Positions 1-9,007 of a stretch of DNA of 40,653 nucleotides are shown here, in pieces. Both the position numbers and the translations under genes were made by a program. The notes beneath the pieces are model-generated. The model was not told where the DNA came from, searched no databases, and was given only the letters and a program-made list of their open reading frames with translations. The stretch lies in NCBI GenBank assembly GCA_022573815.1, contig JACZTG010000019.1:1-40653 (forward strand), read 5' to 3'. Numbering within the stretch: position 1 is the first letter of the stretch; each line of letters begins with the position of its first letter. This DNA is from Candidatus Neomarinimicrobiota bacterium. Its GTDB lineage: Bacteria; Fidelibacterota; SORT01.

Positions 1-2
1 TT

Positions 3-1646
3 GATATCTTCAAACAGAATATTGAAAACAAGGGAGCGAATTTCGACCATCTCTTTCGATTTAGTCCTGATGGAATGGCAACTCAATTCAAAGACAGCTG
101 GTCTATAGGTACAAGATGGTCAAGAATCTTGAGTGAAAATACTTTTTTTACTCTCAAGCTGCACCACTTTCAAAATACTACGAAAAGCTATGTTTTTGAA
201 AATCCATTGGATTCCGGATATTCTTCAGATGACAGACTGCGACAAAGAGGAAATTTTTCCTTTTACAGCGGTGGAACCGATATGAGAAACGATTGGCGAC
301 AAACAAGAACCAGTCTGCTAAAAGCGGATATTACAAGCCAAGTTTCCACTGTACATCAACTCAGGAGCGGCGTAGAAGTAAAAATTCACAGACTTAGTCT
401 TCATGATTTCAATGTAAGAAATAATGCCAGCAGCAGTTTTGAAAGTTACATTCCTGTTGCGGGAGGAACCAATAACCAGGCGTATATCCAAAAGCCAAAG
501 GAATTTTCAGCTTATCTTCAGGATAAAATAGAAATCGATTATCTTATAATTAACGGCGGTTTAAGGATCGATATTTTTGATCCGGCTGCTAATGTATTAC
601 TCGATTTTTCGAGACCGCAAATTCTCGATCCAAATGATTCAACATTGACCTTACCGAGACTCGGAGAAAAAGCCGATCAAAAAATTCAAGTTAGCCCAAG
701 ATTCGGAATCGCGTATCCTATAACGGACAGAGGAGTGATTCATATTTCCTACGGCCACTTCTTTCAAATTCCATCATTCGAATTTCTTTTCACAAACCCT
801 AATTTTTCTATAAATACTGAATCAGGAAGGGCATCGGTATTTGCGGAGCCTTTTGGAAATGCTGATCTTAAACCGCAAAAAACTATCTCTTATGAAATCG
901 GGTTACAGCAGCAGATAGCGGAAGATATCGCAATTGACATCACAGGCTATTATAAAGACATAAGGAATTTACTTGCCACTAAGATCGAGACAATCGCCAC
1001 AGGAGAGACTCATTCGGGTGTTTCTTATGGAAGATTTATCAACAGGGATTTTGGCAATGTACGTGGATTAATCTTTTCATTAGAGAAAAGGGCAAGCAAT
1101 AATATATCGGGAACGCTGGATTATACTTACCAGATTGCTAAAGGAAACGCTTCCGATCCGAAATCGGTGTTGATTGACAATCAATCAGATCCGCCCGTTC
1201 AAACAGAAAAAGAACTCGTTCCGCTTGATTGGGATCGGACGCAAAGTATGACATTGACAGTGTCATTAGGTCCACCAAAAAAATATCTTATAAGTATATT
1301 GGGCAAAATGGGAACGGGACTCCCATATACGCCGTCGTTTTTAGATCAAAGGACTGGTCTTGAAAACAGCGATAGAAGACCGATAACATTAAATTTTGAT
1401 ATTAACGCATTCAAGGTTATAAATTTAAGTGGACTTGATGTTACAATTTTCGTTAGAATATTTAATCTTTTTGATAGATTGAATGAAAGAGAAGTTTACA
1501 ATGATACAGGACGAGCGACATATACTCTCGAAGCTAACTTACCCGGAATTATCGGAGGTCTGAATACTAAAGAAGAATTTTTCAACCGTCCTGAATGGTA
1601 CAGCCCGCCCAGACAGGTAAACCTTGGGATTACTATAGACTTTTAA
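3..1646 (+). CDS. TonB-dependent outer-membrane receptor, C-terminal part (5' truncated by window)
   Basis: The reading frame is open from base 3, so the gene begins upstream of the window and about 547 codons of its C-terminal part remain. The first in-frame ATG at 75 is internal. The sequence is typical of the beta-barrel half of a TonB-dependent receptor: alternating short hydrophobic and aromatic strands (ISYGHFFQIPSFEFLF, ISYEIGLQQQIAEDIAIDIT, YTYQIAKGNA), a 'NPNF...NADLKPQKTISYEIGLQQ' type segment common to these receptors, an internal 'LFDRLNEREVYNDTGRATYT' segment, and a terminal aromatic residue (VNLGITIDF). Receptors of this kind import large ligands such as oligosaccharides, siderophores or cobalamin across the outer membrane using TonB energy. 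The plug domain is outside the window. The sugar importer downstream favours a glycan ligand, but that is inference. The next gene starts 22 bases after the stop. Confidence 0.85.
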   Translation, partial: DIFKQNIENKGANFDHLFRFSPDGMATQFKDSWSIGTRWSRILSENTFFTLKLHHFQNTTKSYVFENPLDSGYSSDDRLRQRGNFSFYSGGTDMRNDWRQTRTSLLKADITSQVSTVHQLRSGVEVKIHRLSLHDFNVRNNASSSFESYIPVAGGTNNQAYIQKPKEFSAYLQDKIEIDYLIINGGLRIDIFDPAANVLLDFSRPQILDPNDSTLTLPRLGEKADQKIQVSPRFGIAYPITDRGVIHISYGHFFQIPSFEFLFTNPNFSINTESGRASVFAEPFGNADLKPQKTISYEIGLQQQIAEDIAIDITGYYKDIRNLLATKIETIATGETHSGVSYGRFINRDFGNVRGLIFSLEKRASNNISGTLDYTYQIAKGNASDPKSVLIDNQSDPPVQTEKELVPLDWDRTQSMTLTVSLGPPKKYLISILGKMGTGLPYTPSFLDQRTGLENSDRRPITLNFDINAFKVINLSGLDVTIFVRIFNLFDRLNEREVYNDTGRATYTLEANLPGIIGGLNTKEEFFNRPEWYSPPRQVNLGITIDF

Positions 1647-1668
1647 AAATAATACCAATGTTCTTATT

Positions 1669-4600
1669 ATGAATATACCATTATATCACATATATAAAAT
1701 CCTTCCAATCCTGTTGATATTATCAATTGGTTTTACTACTTCATATGCTCAACGTCAACCTGACCCGAATAAGGGAGATGAAAAATTCACTCAATGGGGA
1801 ATTCTTGATGGTAATCGCGTCAGAACACTTTATTCGAATCATGGAGAAATTTCCCGCTGGCCCGATCAACCGTCAGGTGAATGGCCTAAAGGAACCGGGC
1901 ATTCTTACGTGGATGGCGTAGCAATAATCGTAAGCGCTGAGACTCAAAATAAATTCGGTCAGACTATCCATCCAATGTCTACCAATTATAGAGAATTTAT
2001 TGATACTGACCCTGTTACGGGAATAGCATGGGGTTGGGCTCCGGTAAGGGGATATTCCAACCCAAGGCAGGATTTTCCGGCAAGGAGCGACAATCCAAAT
2101 ACATGGCCCTCGTTCTGGCCTGATAAGATGTCGGACATGTCTGATCCCGGTTGGCCCGGAGTTTGGAATGGATTTTTTGGTAAGGGTATCACAAACGCGG
2201 ATGTTGAAACTTATTTTATTTCTGATGACAGTCCGGATAAGGAGTGGAGTACTGATCCGGCACATCTTTTTCATCCTGATCCTGATGATACTACAAGAGG
2301 TGGTTTGGGGCTGGAGATTTCAACAAGGGGATTCCAATGGTCGCATGTACTTGCCCAGGACGTTATCTTTTGGTTGTATGAAATAACTAACGAGGGTAAA
2401 GTAGATTACGAAGATGTATTTTTTGCTCAGTATATAGATTGGGGAGTGGGAGGTACTGATGATTCAGGCGATGACGAAGGAGCATATAATGTACTTTTAG
2501 ATATGGCATTTGCATGGGACTTTGATGGCTTAGGTTCGCCCGGAAAATGGGGACCTGTGGGAGTAGGAGGATATGCTTTTCTTGAAAGTCCGGGAAAATC
2601 TTCCGATCTAAAAGACAATGACGATGACGGTATTATAGATGAGAACAGAATAAATGAAGCCGGCGAGTTTTTAGATGTGTTTCCCTATGGTATTGATGAT
2701 CCAGTTGCGTTCGAATTATTTTATAAACGTCCTCCAACACCACATTTTTCGGGAGACGAGGACGATGATTGGGTTAATTTTACGGATATAAACAATTCCG
2801 GTATTTGGGATGATGGCGAACCTCTCAATGATGATGTCGGAACTGATGGTATCGGACCTTTTAGTACAATTTATATTGGACCCGATGCGGACGGAACCGA
2901 GGGAAACGGGATACCAAACCAGGGAGAACCTAACTTCGGAATTACTGATAAAGATGAATCAGATCAAATTGGTCTAACCGGGTTTAGTGTGTTTGCTGTC
3001 CATGACTTCGAGCTTCAAAATGACGAAGAAGACTGGAGTTTATTCAGCCGTACTCTATTACCAATAGCCAGTTTGGTTCTTGAAGGGGGAAGAAATCTCG
3101 GAATGTTTTTCTCATCTGGTAAATTTCCGCTGAAGGCAGGTCAGACGGAACGATTTTCGATGGCATTGCTGTTCGCCGAGAAAGATTTTATAAGTGTTCT
3201 TGATCAAAACCAAATTTTAAACTCTTCAATGGCTCGTAAAAAGGAGACTGTTCAGCAAATATATAACGCGGATTATCAATTTGCAAAACCGCCCGATAAA
3301 CCTGTACTTCGAGCCGTTCCGGGAGATGGAAGGGTTATCTTGCAGTGGGATGCTCTTGCAGAAGAATCTTTTGATCCATTTTTAAGAATAAAAGATTTCG
3401 AAGGATATCTGATTTATAAGAGCACTGAACCGACTTTCTTAGAAAATTTAACTATTACAAACACTTTTGGCGCGTTAACCTTTCAAAAACCAATTGCTCA
3501 ATTCGATTTGGACAACGGAATAAGAGGATTACATCCGGTAGATATCGAAGGAGTTAAATTCAACATCGGTATAGATAGCGGCCTAAGACATTTCTTTGTG
3601 GATACTGATGTGATAAACGGCAGGACATATTATTATGCAATTGTTTCCTATGATAGAGGGTTAGTTGCTACGGATACGTCAGGTACAATAATTACAGACA
3701 GTCAAGGTAATGTGAAAGGATTAGCGCCTTCATTTTCCACGTCCATAATACAGAGCGACATTTCGGGAAATATAACATCTGATGTAAATACGGCAGCAGT
3801 AACCCCCAGGTCACCATCAGCAGGATTTATTCTACCGGAAATCAATGGCGAAATCATTTATTCTGGGCCCGGAACTGGAGCTATTTCTGTTGATATTTTA
3901 TTCAACGAAGTAATCAAAGACAATCATACTTATGAAATAAAATTCACTAATGAAGGCGCACATCTTAATAGTACCAGACCATCGTATACTCTGACTGATA
4001 TAACTTCAAATTCAGTTCTTCAATCAGCTGTTGAAATTAATATTGACGGTCAGGAAGTGGATTTGTTTGACGGGTTAGCCGTACAAATATTCAACGACAG
4101 TATTGTAACCTTGATTGATACAGCCACTAAATGGCTTGGTAATCCGACAACCAACCTACTTGTCACTGTCAAAAAACCGCATAACGAGGAGTTTGTATCA
4201 AAGCTATTTAATGAAATTAACGGGAAAAGTATTCCATATCCGGCGGATTATGAGATTATATTCGATAATGTAGATATAGATACTTCTCACTCGTGGGGTT
4301 TAGGCAGGTTACCGATGCCGCTTCCTTTTAAGATCTGGAATACAACAGAAGAGAAATGGGAAAAAATCGGTATTGTAGAAACAGTCAAGAATGGAACAAT
4401 CAACAGGACATGGGATTGGGATGAGTCAGTGCTTATTATGGGTGGGGATAGCGCACATTTGGAACCGGAGTTCAGGCAGGGTAACGCATATTGGGTTATC
4501 CGGTTTTTTGATCCTGAAGATTCTACGGTCACTCCGATTCTACCGGGACCCGGGGACGTATATCAAATTAAAACCAAAAAGCCGTTCAGAACCGGAGAGA

Positions 4601-4968
4601 CTGTGGAGTTTACCGTAAATTCAGGAAAATTTACTACTGAACAAACACAATTTGATATGGATAGAATCGCTGTAGTACCAAATCCTTACGTCGGGACGTC
4701 AGTATTTGAACCGCCGAACATTTATAAATCAGGAAGAGGAGAGAGAAGAATTTGGTTTATACATCTTCCGGCAGAATGTACAATAAGGATTTATAATATA
4801 AGAGGTTACCTAATTGAAACTCTACGTCATAACGGAGCCTCTGATGACGGGGAAGAAATATGGGATTTGACCTCGAAAGATGGAATGAATGTGGCTTACG
4901 GTCTGTATATCTACCATATCGAATCACCGCTTGGCGAAAAGGTAGGAGAATTTGCGTTAATTAAATGA
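1669..4968 (+). CDS. Large secreted surface protein with Asp-rich repeats, Fn3-like and FlgD-like C-terminal domain
   Basis: The protein has 1099 residues and an N-terminal signal peptide (hydrophobic residues about 10-25, cleavage near SYAQ). Residues about 300-430 are rich in D/N-G-D motifs (DNDDDGIIDE, DEDDDWVNF, DADGTEGNG) resembling calcium-binding repeats. Residues about 540-690 (PDKPVLRAVPGDGRVILQWD onward) look like a fibronectin type III-like module. The last 90 residues match the FlgD-Ig or type IX-secretion-like tail: 'VVPNPYVG', 'IRIYNIRGYLIETL', 'AYGLYIYHIES', ending in 'GEFALIK'. Such tails are widespread in FCB-group surface proteins. It lies between a TonB receptor and a PorV-like protein, and PorV proteins deliver or anchor such secreted proteins. 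Glycan binding is a guess from position. No catalytic motif was recognised. It overlaps the next gene by 4 bases (ATGA). Confidence 0.75.
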   Translation: MNIPLYHIYKILPILLILSIGFTTSYAQRQPDPNKGDEKFTQWGILDGNRVRTLYSNHGEISRWPDQPSGEWPKGTGHSYVDGVAIIVSAETQNKFGQTIHPMSTNYREFIDTDPVTGIAWGWAPVRGYSNPRQDFPARSDNPNTWPSFWPDKMSDMSDPGWPGVWNGFFGKGITNADVETYFISDDSPDKEWSTDPAHLFHPDPDDTTRGGLGLEISTRGFQWSHVLAQDVIFWLYEITNEGKVDYEDVFFAQYIDWGVGGTDDSGDDEGAYNVLLDMAFAWDFDGLGSPGKWGPVGVGGYAFLESPGKSSDLKDNDDDGIIDENRINEAGEFLDVFPYGIDDPVAFELFYKRPPTPHFSGDEDDDWVNFTDINNSGIWDDGEPLNDDVGTDGIGPFSTIYIGPDADGTEGNGIPNQGEPNFGITDKDESDQIGLTGFSVFAVHDFELQNDEEDWSLFSRTLLPIASLVLEGGRNLGMFFSSGKFPLKAGQTERFSMALLFAEKDFISVLDQNQILNSSMARKKETVQQIYNADYQFAKPPDKPVLRAVPGDGRVILQWDALAEESFDPFLRIKDFEGYLIYKSTEPTFLENLTITNTFGALTFQKPIAQFDLDNGIRGLHPVDIEGVKFNIGIDSGLRHFFVDTDVINGRTYYYAIVSYDRGLVATDTSGTIITDSQGNVKGLAPSFSTSIIQSDISGNITSDVNTAAVTPRSPSAGFILPEINGEIIYSGPGTGAISVDILFNEVIKDNHTYEIKFTNEGAHLNSTRPSYTLTDITSNSVLQSAVEINIDGQEVDLFDGLAVQIFNDSIVTLIDTATKWLGNPTTNLLVTVKKPHNEEFVSKLFNEINGKSIPYPADYEIIFDNVDIDTSHSWGLGRLPMPLPFKIWNTTEEKWEKIGIVETVKNGTINRTWDWDESVLIMGGDSAHLEPEFRQGNAYWVIRFFDPEDSTVTPILPGPGDVYQIKTKKPFRTGETVEFTVNSGKFTTEQTQFDMDRIAVVPNPYVGTSVFEPPNIYKSGRGERRIWFIHLPAECTIRIYNIRGYLIETLRHNGASDDGEEIWDLTSKDGMNVAYGLYIYHIESPLGEKVGEFALIK

Positions 4969-6005
4969 CAATATTTAAATTCAGAAAAATCTTACTACCG
5001 TTGCTCATCTTAGTGAATGGTCATGCATATGGTCAAAATTTTGTGGAGAACGTGTCTAAGGTGGGGATATCAGCTGCGCCGTTTCTCTCCATTCCTGTCG
5101 GTCCGAGAGCGAACTCACTTGGGGGCGCATTTGTTGCAGTGGCAGATGACGCGTCCAGCATCTATTGGAATCCCGCGGGTATTTCAAGACTAAACGGGAA
5201 CGAGTTTATAATCACGCATACACAATGGATTGGCAATGTAAGCCACGATTTTGGCGGAATTGTAATTGCGCTGGGATCCGGTGGAGCCATAGGGCTGAGC
5301 GTTATTTCAGTCAGCACTGACGAGATGGAGGTCCGAACAGAATTTGAGCCGGAAGGAACCGGCGAATTTTTCAATGTTAGCGATCTTGCATTCGGCGCAA
5401 CCTATGCTAAGAATTTGACTGATCGGTTTTCGATTGGTTTTACCGGAAAATATATTTTCCAGAAAATTTGGCACTCTCAGGCTCAAGGTTTGGCATTTGA
5501 TTTCGGAACTTTATTTAAAACCGATTTATTCAACGGTCTCAAAATCGGCGCTGTTATTACCAACTTTGGACCTGATCTTTCAATCGACGGACGTGACCTT
5601 CGCTATTTCTTGGACCCTGATCCAAATGCTCTTGGAAATAACGAACGGATACCGGCGCGAGTGGAAACAGATCCTTGGCCATTGCCGCTGAATTTTCAAT
5701 TTGGGATATCTACGTATGCATTCAGCAATGAGACATCTCAACTGATAGTTTCTCTTGATGCGTTACATCCCAGCGATAATTTTGAATTTGTAAATATCGG
5801 TATCGAGTATGTTCTAAATGAAACGATATTCCTACGGGGAGGCTATAAAGGTTTGTTTCTTAAAGACAGTGAAGAAGGCTTGGCATTTGGAGCGGGAGTT
5901 AATTTTGCGTCAACTAACGGAACAAAATTACGAGCTGATTATTCTTTTCAGGACTTTGGCAGGCTCTCCAATATAAACACATTTGCTTTATCGATCTTCT
6001 TCTAA
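4965..6005 (+). CDS. PorV/PorQ (UPF0164) family outer-membrane protein
   Basis: The protein has 346 residues with a signal peptide ending near HAYGQ. The mature N-terminus carries the family hallmark 'GPRANSLGGAFVAVADDASS' followed by IYWNPAGISRL. This is the FadL-like PorV/PorQ/UPF0164 signature (a small 'A.GGA..A.ADDA.A.YWNPAG' block). The remainder is predicted beta-barrel with glycine and aromatic strand patterns and ends in FALSIFF, a terminal aromatic residue as expected for BAM insertion. In Bacteroidota PorV works with the type IX secretion system. Here the gene directly follows, and is translationally coupled to, the large FlgD-tailed protein. That supports a shared export or surface-attachment role, which is inference because no other secretion genes are in the window. 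Confidence 0.8.
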   Translation: MTIFKFRKILLPLLILVNGHAYGQNFVENVSKVGISAAPFLSIPVGPRANSLGGAFVAVADDASSIYWNPAGISRLNGNEFIITHTQWIGNVSHDFGGIVIALGSGGAIGLSVISVSTDEMEVRTEFEPEGTGEFFNVSDLAFGATYAKNLTDRFSIGFTGKYIFQKIWHSQAQGLAFDFGTLFKTDLFNGLKIGAVITNFGPDLSIDGRDLRYFLDPDPNALGNNERIPARVETDPWPLPLNFQFGISTYAFSNETSQLIVSLDALHPSDNFEFVNIGIEYVLNETIFLRGGYKGLFLKDSEEGLAFGAGVNFASTNGTKLRADYSFQDFGRLSNINTFALSIFF

Positions 6006-7322
6006 GTGGTTCGCTTTCAATCGATTTTTAAAAAAGTTTTCCTTGTCACATCATTTTTATTTCAAATATTTTTTATCTCCTGTTCAAAAAATCCGTCTGA
6101 AAGAGCGGAGAAATATTTAACTTATTGGTCTGCCGCGAATCAGCAAGAGATAGACCTTGCTGCAATAGTAGTGGAGAAATGGAATTTACTGCATCCTGAA
6201 TTCCCTGTTCGAACGGAGCCTATAGCTTCCGGACAATCCAGCGAAGAGGTTTTATTGGCGGCCATTGCCGGCAGAACTACACCGGATATTTGTTCTAATA
6301 TATGGCCCGGAGTCTTAGAGCAGTATGTAGAAGCACAAGTAGTTGTTCTGCTGGACACGATGCCGGGATTCGACAGTTTAATTACATCGCGAATACCTGA
6401 TAGACTTGTTTCCGGGTATGCTTCTTCTGATGGAAAATATTATCAAATTCCATGGAAATCTAATCCTGTACTCTTCATTTATAACACAAATTATTTTGAT
6501 GTTTTGGATATAAAAAAAGTTCCGACCACTTATAAGGAATTTGATAATATTTCCAGAAAAGTATTAGAACTATCAAAAACCGGTGAATCGCCTATTAAAT
6601 GGATGCACTACAGGAACGTATTGCCCATATGGTGGCAACGGTTATTTGATTTCTATCCTTTTTATATAGCCGCTTCAGGAGGGAAAACTCTCTTAAAAGA
6701 CGGTAAAGTCGATTTTGACAATGACAGCGCAGTAAAAGTTTTTGAATTCTTCGCCTCAGGATATCGAGAAGGTTTCGTTTCTAAATCGATCCTGCAGATG
6801 GAAGATCTGTTTATTAAGGAAAAAGTATTGGCGGATATAGTCGGACCCTGGAGAGTTTCACATCTGGCAAAATTCGCCCCTCATATAAATTATAAGTATG
6901 GACCGCTGCCAAGACCGGATGATGTGACAGGCCCACCGCTAACATATGCCGACCCTAAGTCCATCGTTATCTTCAAAACTGCTCCGTATCCGGAAATGGC
7001 ATGGGAATTTGTAAAGTTCATGGTTTCTGAAGAGAGCGATAGGTTACTTTTGGAGATTGCTACCCAATTGCCCATTAGAAAGAATCTGTTAGAAAACGAA
7101 ACATTCGATGAATTTTTCGAGAAGAATCCTGAGCTGACATTATTTGCTGAACAAGTAACATATGCAGTTGGTGTGGACAAAACGATATACTTACAAGAAA
7201 TATTCGATATAATCAGCCAGGAATTTGAAGCTGCCTGTATCCATCATGTTAAAACACCGAGTAAAGGTATAAAGGACGCTGCTAAACGAGTACGACTTCT
7301 TCTTGCAAGAGACCGGACATGA
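6006..7322 (+). CDS. ABC sugar transporter substrate-binding lipoprotein
   Basis: The protein has 438 residues and starts at GTG immediately after the preceding TAA stop, with no clear Shine-Dalgarno, so expression is probably coupled. Residues 1-26 form a lipoprotein signal (hydrophobic stretch, lipobox FISC, Cys26). The mature protein is a family 1 solute-binding protein of the MalE/UgpB type: 'LTYWSAANQQEIDLAAIVVEKWN', 'IWPGVLEQYVEA', 'SNPVLFIYNTNYFDV', 'DIVGPWRVSHLAKFAP', 'YADPKSIVIFKTAPYPEMAWEFVKFM'. It would capture a sugar in the periplasm for the two permeases that follow. The stop overlaps the permease start by 4 bases (ATGA). The ligand cannot be read from the sequence. The neighbouring GH130 suggests a manno-oligosaccharide or other beta-linked glycan. 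Confidence 0.88.
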   Translation: MVRFQSIFKKVFLVTSFLFQIFFISCSKNPSERAEKYLTYWSAANQQEIDLAAIVVEKWNLLHPEFPVRTEPIASGQSSEEVLLAAIAGRTTPDICSNIWPGVLEQYVEAQVVVLLDTMPGFDSLITSRIPDRLVSGYASSDGKYYQIPWKSNPVLFIYNTNYFDVLDIKKVPTTYKEFDNISRKVLELSKTGESPIKWMHYRNVLPIWWQRLFDFYPFYIAASGGKTLLKDGKVDFDNDSAVKVFEFFASGYREGFVSKSILQMEDLFIKEKVLADIVGPWRVSHLAKFAPHINYKYGPLPRPDDVTGPPLTYADPKSIVIFKTAPYPEMAWEFVKFMVSEESDRLLLEIATQLPIRKNLLENETFDEFFEKNPELTLFAEQVTYAVGVDKTIYLQEIFDIISQEFEAACIHHVKTPSKGIKDAAKRVRLLLARDRT

Positions 7323-8179
7323 TGAATAAGAATGAAAAAATGGGTTACTTGATGTCGGCTCCTTATATGATTTATTTTCTTATGTTTTCAGCCTTTCCCA
7401 TATTTTTTTCCCTCTTTCTTGTTTTTCACAGGTGGAATATAGTGGGTCCTATGAAATGGGTCGGCTTGGCAAATTTAAATATGATGTTTTCTGATCCATT
7501 GTTTTGGAAGTCCATTTGGAACACTGTACGGTTCTTATTAATTCATATCCCTCTACAGGTGATTATCGCTCTTGGACTTGCCGAAGTGTTGAATCAAAAG
7601 ATCAAAGCAAGGGCGTTTTTTAGAGCGTCCTTTTTCTTACCTGTCGTAGTATCCGGAGTTGTAGTGACCATCCTTTGGAAACAGCTATATTCAACTGATA
7701 CAGGATTGTTAAACGGCATGCTTGCGCTGATAGGGATTGGTAAAATTGAATGGCTCACCAACCCGGCGATGGCAATGCCTTCAATCGCTATTATGGCCAC
7801 ATGGAAAAATGTCGGATTATATTTGATACTATTTTTAGCGGGATTACAAAATGTACCGGCATATATGTATGAAGCTGCTGATTTGGACGGAGCCACGACC
7901 TTCCAAAAATTCCGCTACATTACTGTCCCGGCAATAAATCCGGTAATCGTTATGGTGATAATCCTCTCCACGATCAATGGTTTCTCGCTGTTCATCGAGC
8001 CATATGTAATGACGGGCGGAGGGCCGTTGAATAGTACATTGTCAACGGTTCTTTATATATACAGACAGGGATTCAGTTTTTATAAAATGGGCTATGCCGC
8101 TACGCTTGGGTTTATGCTCGCAGGAATAATTTTTGTTGTGGTCTTAGTACAAAGAAAATTTATTGAGCAGGAGAATTAA
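7319..8179 (+). CDS. Sugar ABC transporter permease, MalF/UgpA type
   Basis: The protein has 286 residues and about six membrane segments, starting with MGYLMSAPYMIYFLMFSAFPIFFSLFLVF, which is the usual N-terminal helix of the MalF/UgpA family. The cytoplasmic EAA loop that contacts the ATPase is present: 'EAADLDGATTFQKFRYITVP' with the expected downstream Pro-Val-Ile helix. Length and motif order match family norms. A second ATG lies one codon downstream (7322) and may be the true start. It is the first of a permease pair and is followed six bases later by the second. Confidence 0.92.
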   Translation: MMNKNEKMGYLMSAPYMIYFLMFSAFPIFFSLFLVFHRWNIVGPMKWVGLANLNMMFSDPLFWKSIWNTVRFLLIHIPLQVIIALGLAEVLNQKIKARAFFRASFFLPVVVSGVVVTILWKQLYSTDTGLLNGMLALIGIGKIEWLTNPAMAMPSIAIMATWKNVGLYLILFLAGLQNVPAYMYEAADLDGATTFQKFRYITVPAINPVIVMVIILSTINGFSLFIEPYVMTGGGPLNSTLSTVLYIYRQGFSFYKMGYAATLGFMLAGIIFVVVLVQRKFIEQEN

Positions 8180-8185
8180 AGTACG

Positions 8186-9001
8186 GTGCTGAAAAAGGTA
8201 ATATTCTACGTTGTTTTGCTGGGCGCCGCACTCACCTTTCTATATCCTTTCATATGGATGATTGCCGCTACCCTCAAACCAGAGATAGAGATTACAGAAC
8301 TATCGCTAATACCCAAGGAATTTACGCTCAGATCCTACCAACTTGTTTTTGAAAAAATTCCAATTGTAAGAGCATTTTTCAATAGCATGTTCGTGTCCAC
8401 AGTCTCTACCGCCTCTGTTTTATTTTTCAGCAGTATGGTGGGATACGCCTTGTCACGCTTGCAGTTTCGAGGAAGGGAGATGCTGTTTGCTCTAATCCTC
8501 ATAACTATGATGATACCCGCGCAAATTACGCTTATTCCTATGTATATACTGATGGTAAAATTGGGACTGATAGATACTTATCGCGCACTGATTTTTCCTG
8601 CTTCCATCAGCACTTTCGGTATACTTCTTTTTCGCCAATATTTTAAGTCTTTTCCACAGGAAATAATCGATGCGGCAAGAATAGACGGAGCAAGCGAGTT
8701 TAGGATACTTTATCGAATTATTTGGCCGAATTCGATTCCTACCCTTATCACCGTTGGTCTTATTACGTTTATGGGAATATGGAACGATGTATTATGGCCT
8801 CTAATAGTAATCAGACGGGAAGATTTGATGACCATGCCGCAGATGGTAACCTTATTCTCTATAGGTGGTAGGGCTGAAGCTCAGCTTGGGGCTATTCTGG
8901 CTGCAGCTACATTATTAGCTGTTCCGGTAATGTTGGTATTCATATTTTTTCAGAAATATTTTATCAGGAGTATGGCAACAAGCGGTCTCAAGAGCGGCTA
9001 A
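8186..9001 (+). CDS. Sugar ABC transporter permease, MalG/UgpE type
   Basis: The protein has 271 residues and starts at GTG. The N-terminal helix ends with 'LYPFIWMIAATLKPEIEI', a block diagnostic of MalG/UgpE-type permeases. The EAA loop reads 'DAARIDGASEFRILYRIIWP', and the C-terminus ends in QKYFIRSMATSGLKSG, close to the family's usual 'QRYFVRGLTAGAVKG' ending. It pairs with the upstream permease to form the transmembrane pore. The ATPase that would power it is probably the MalK-like protein at 13365-14444, since no other ATPase of this class is present. Confidence 0.92.
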   Translation: MLKKVIFYVVLLGAALTFLYPFIWMIAATLKPEIEITELSLIPKEFTLRSYQLVFEKIPIVRAFFNSMFVSTVSTASVLFFSSMVGYALSRLQFRGREMLFALILITMMIPAQITLIPMYILMVKLGLIDTYRALIFPASISTFGILLFRQYFKSFPQEIIDAARIDGASEFRILYRIIWPNSIPTLITVGLITFMGIWNDVLWPLIVIRREDLMTMPQMVTLFSIGGRAEAQLGAILAAATLLAVPVMLVFIFFQKYFIRSMATSGLKSG

Positions 9002-9007
9002 CTGAAT

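Noticed and set aside
1873-2274. Minus-strand open frame of 133 codons opposite the large secreted protein
   Set aside because: It lies wholly inside a well-supported gene, has no ribosome site and no recognisable protein character; a shadow frame.
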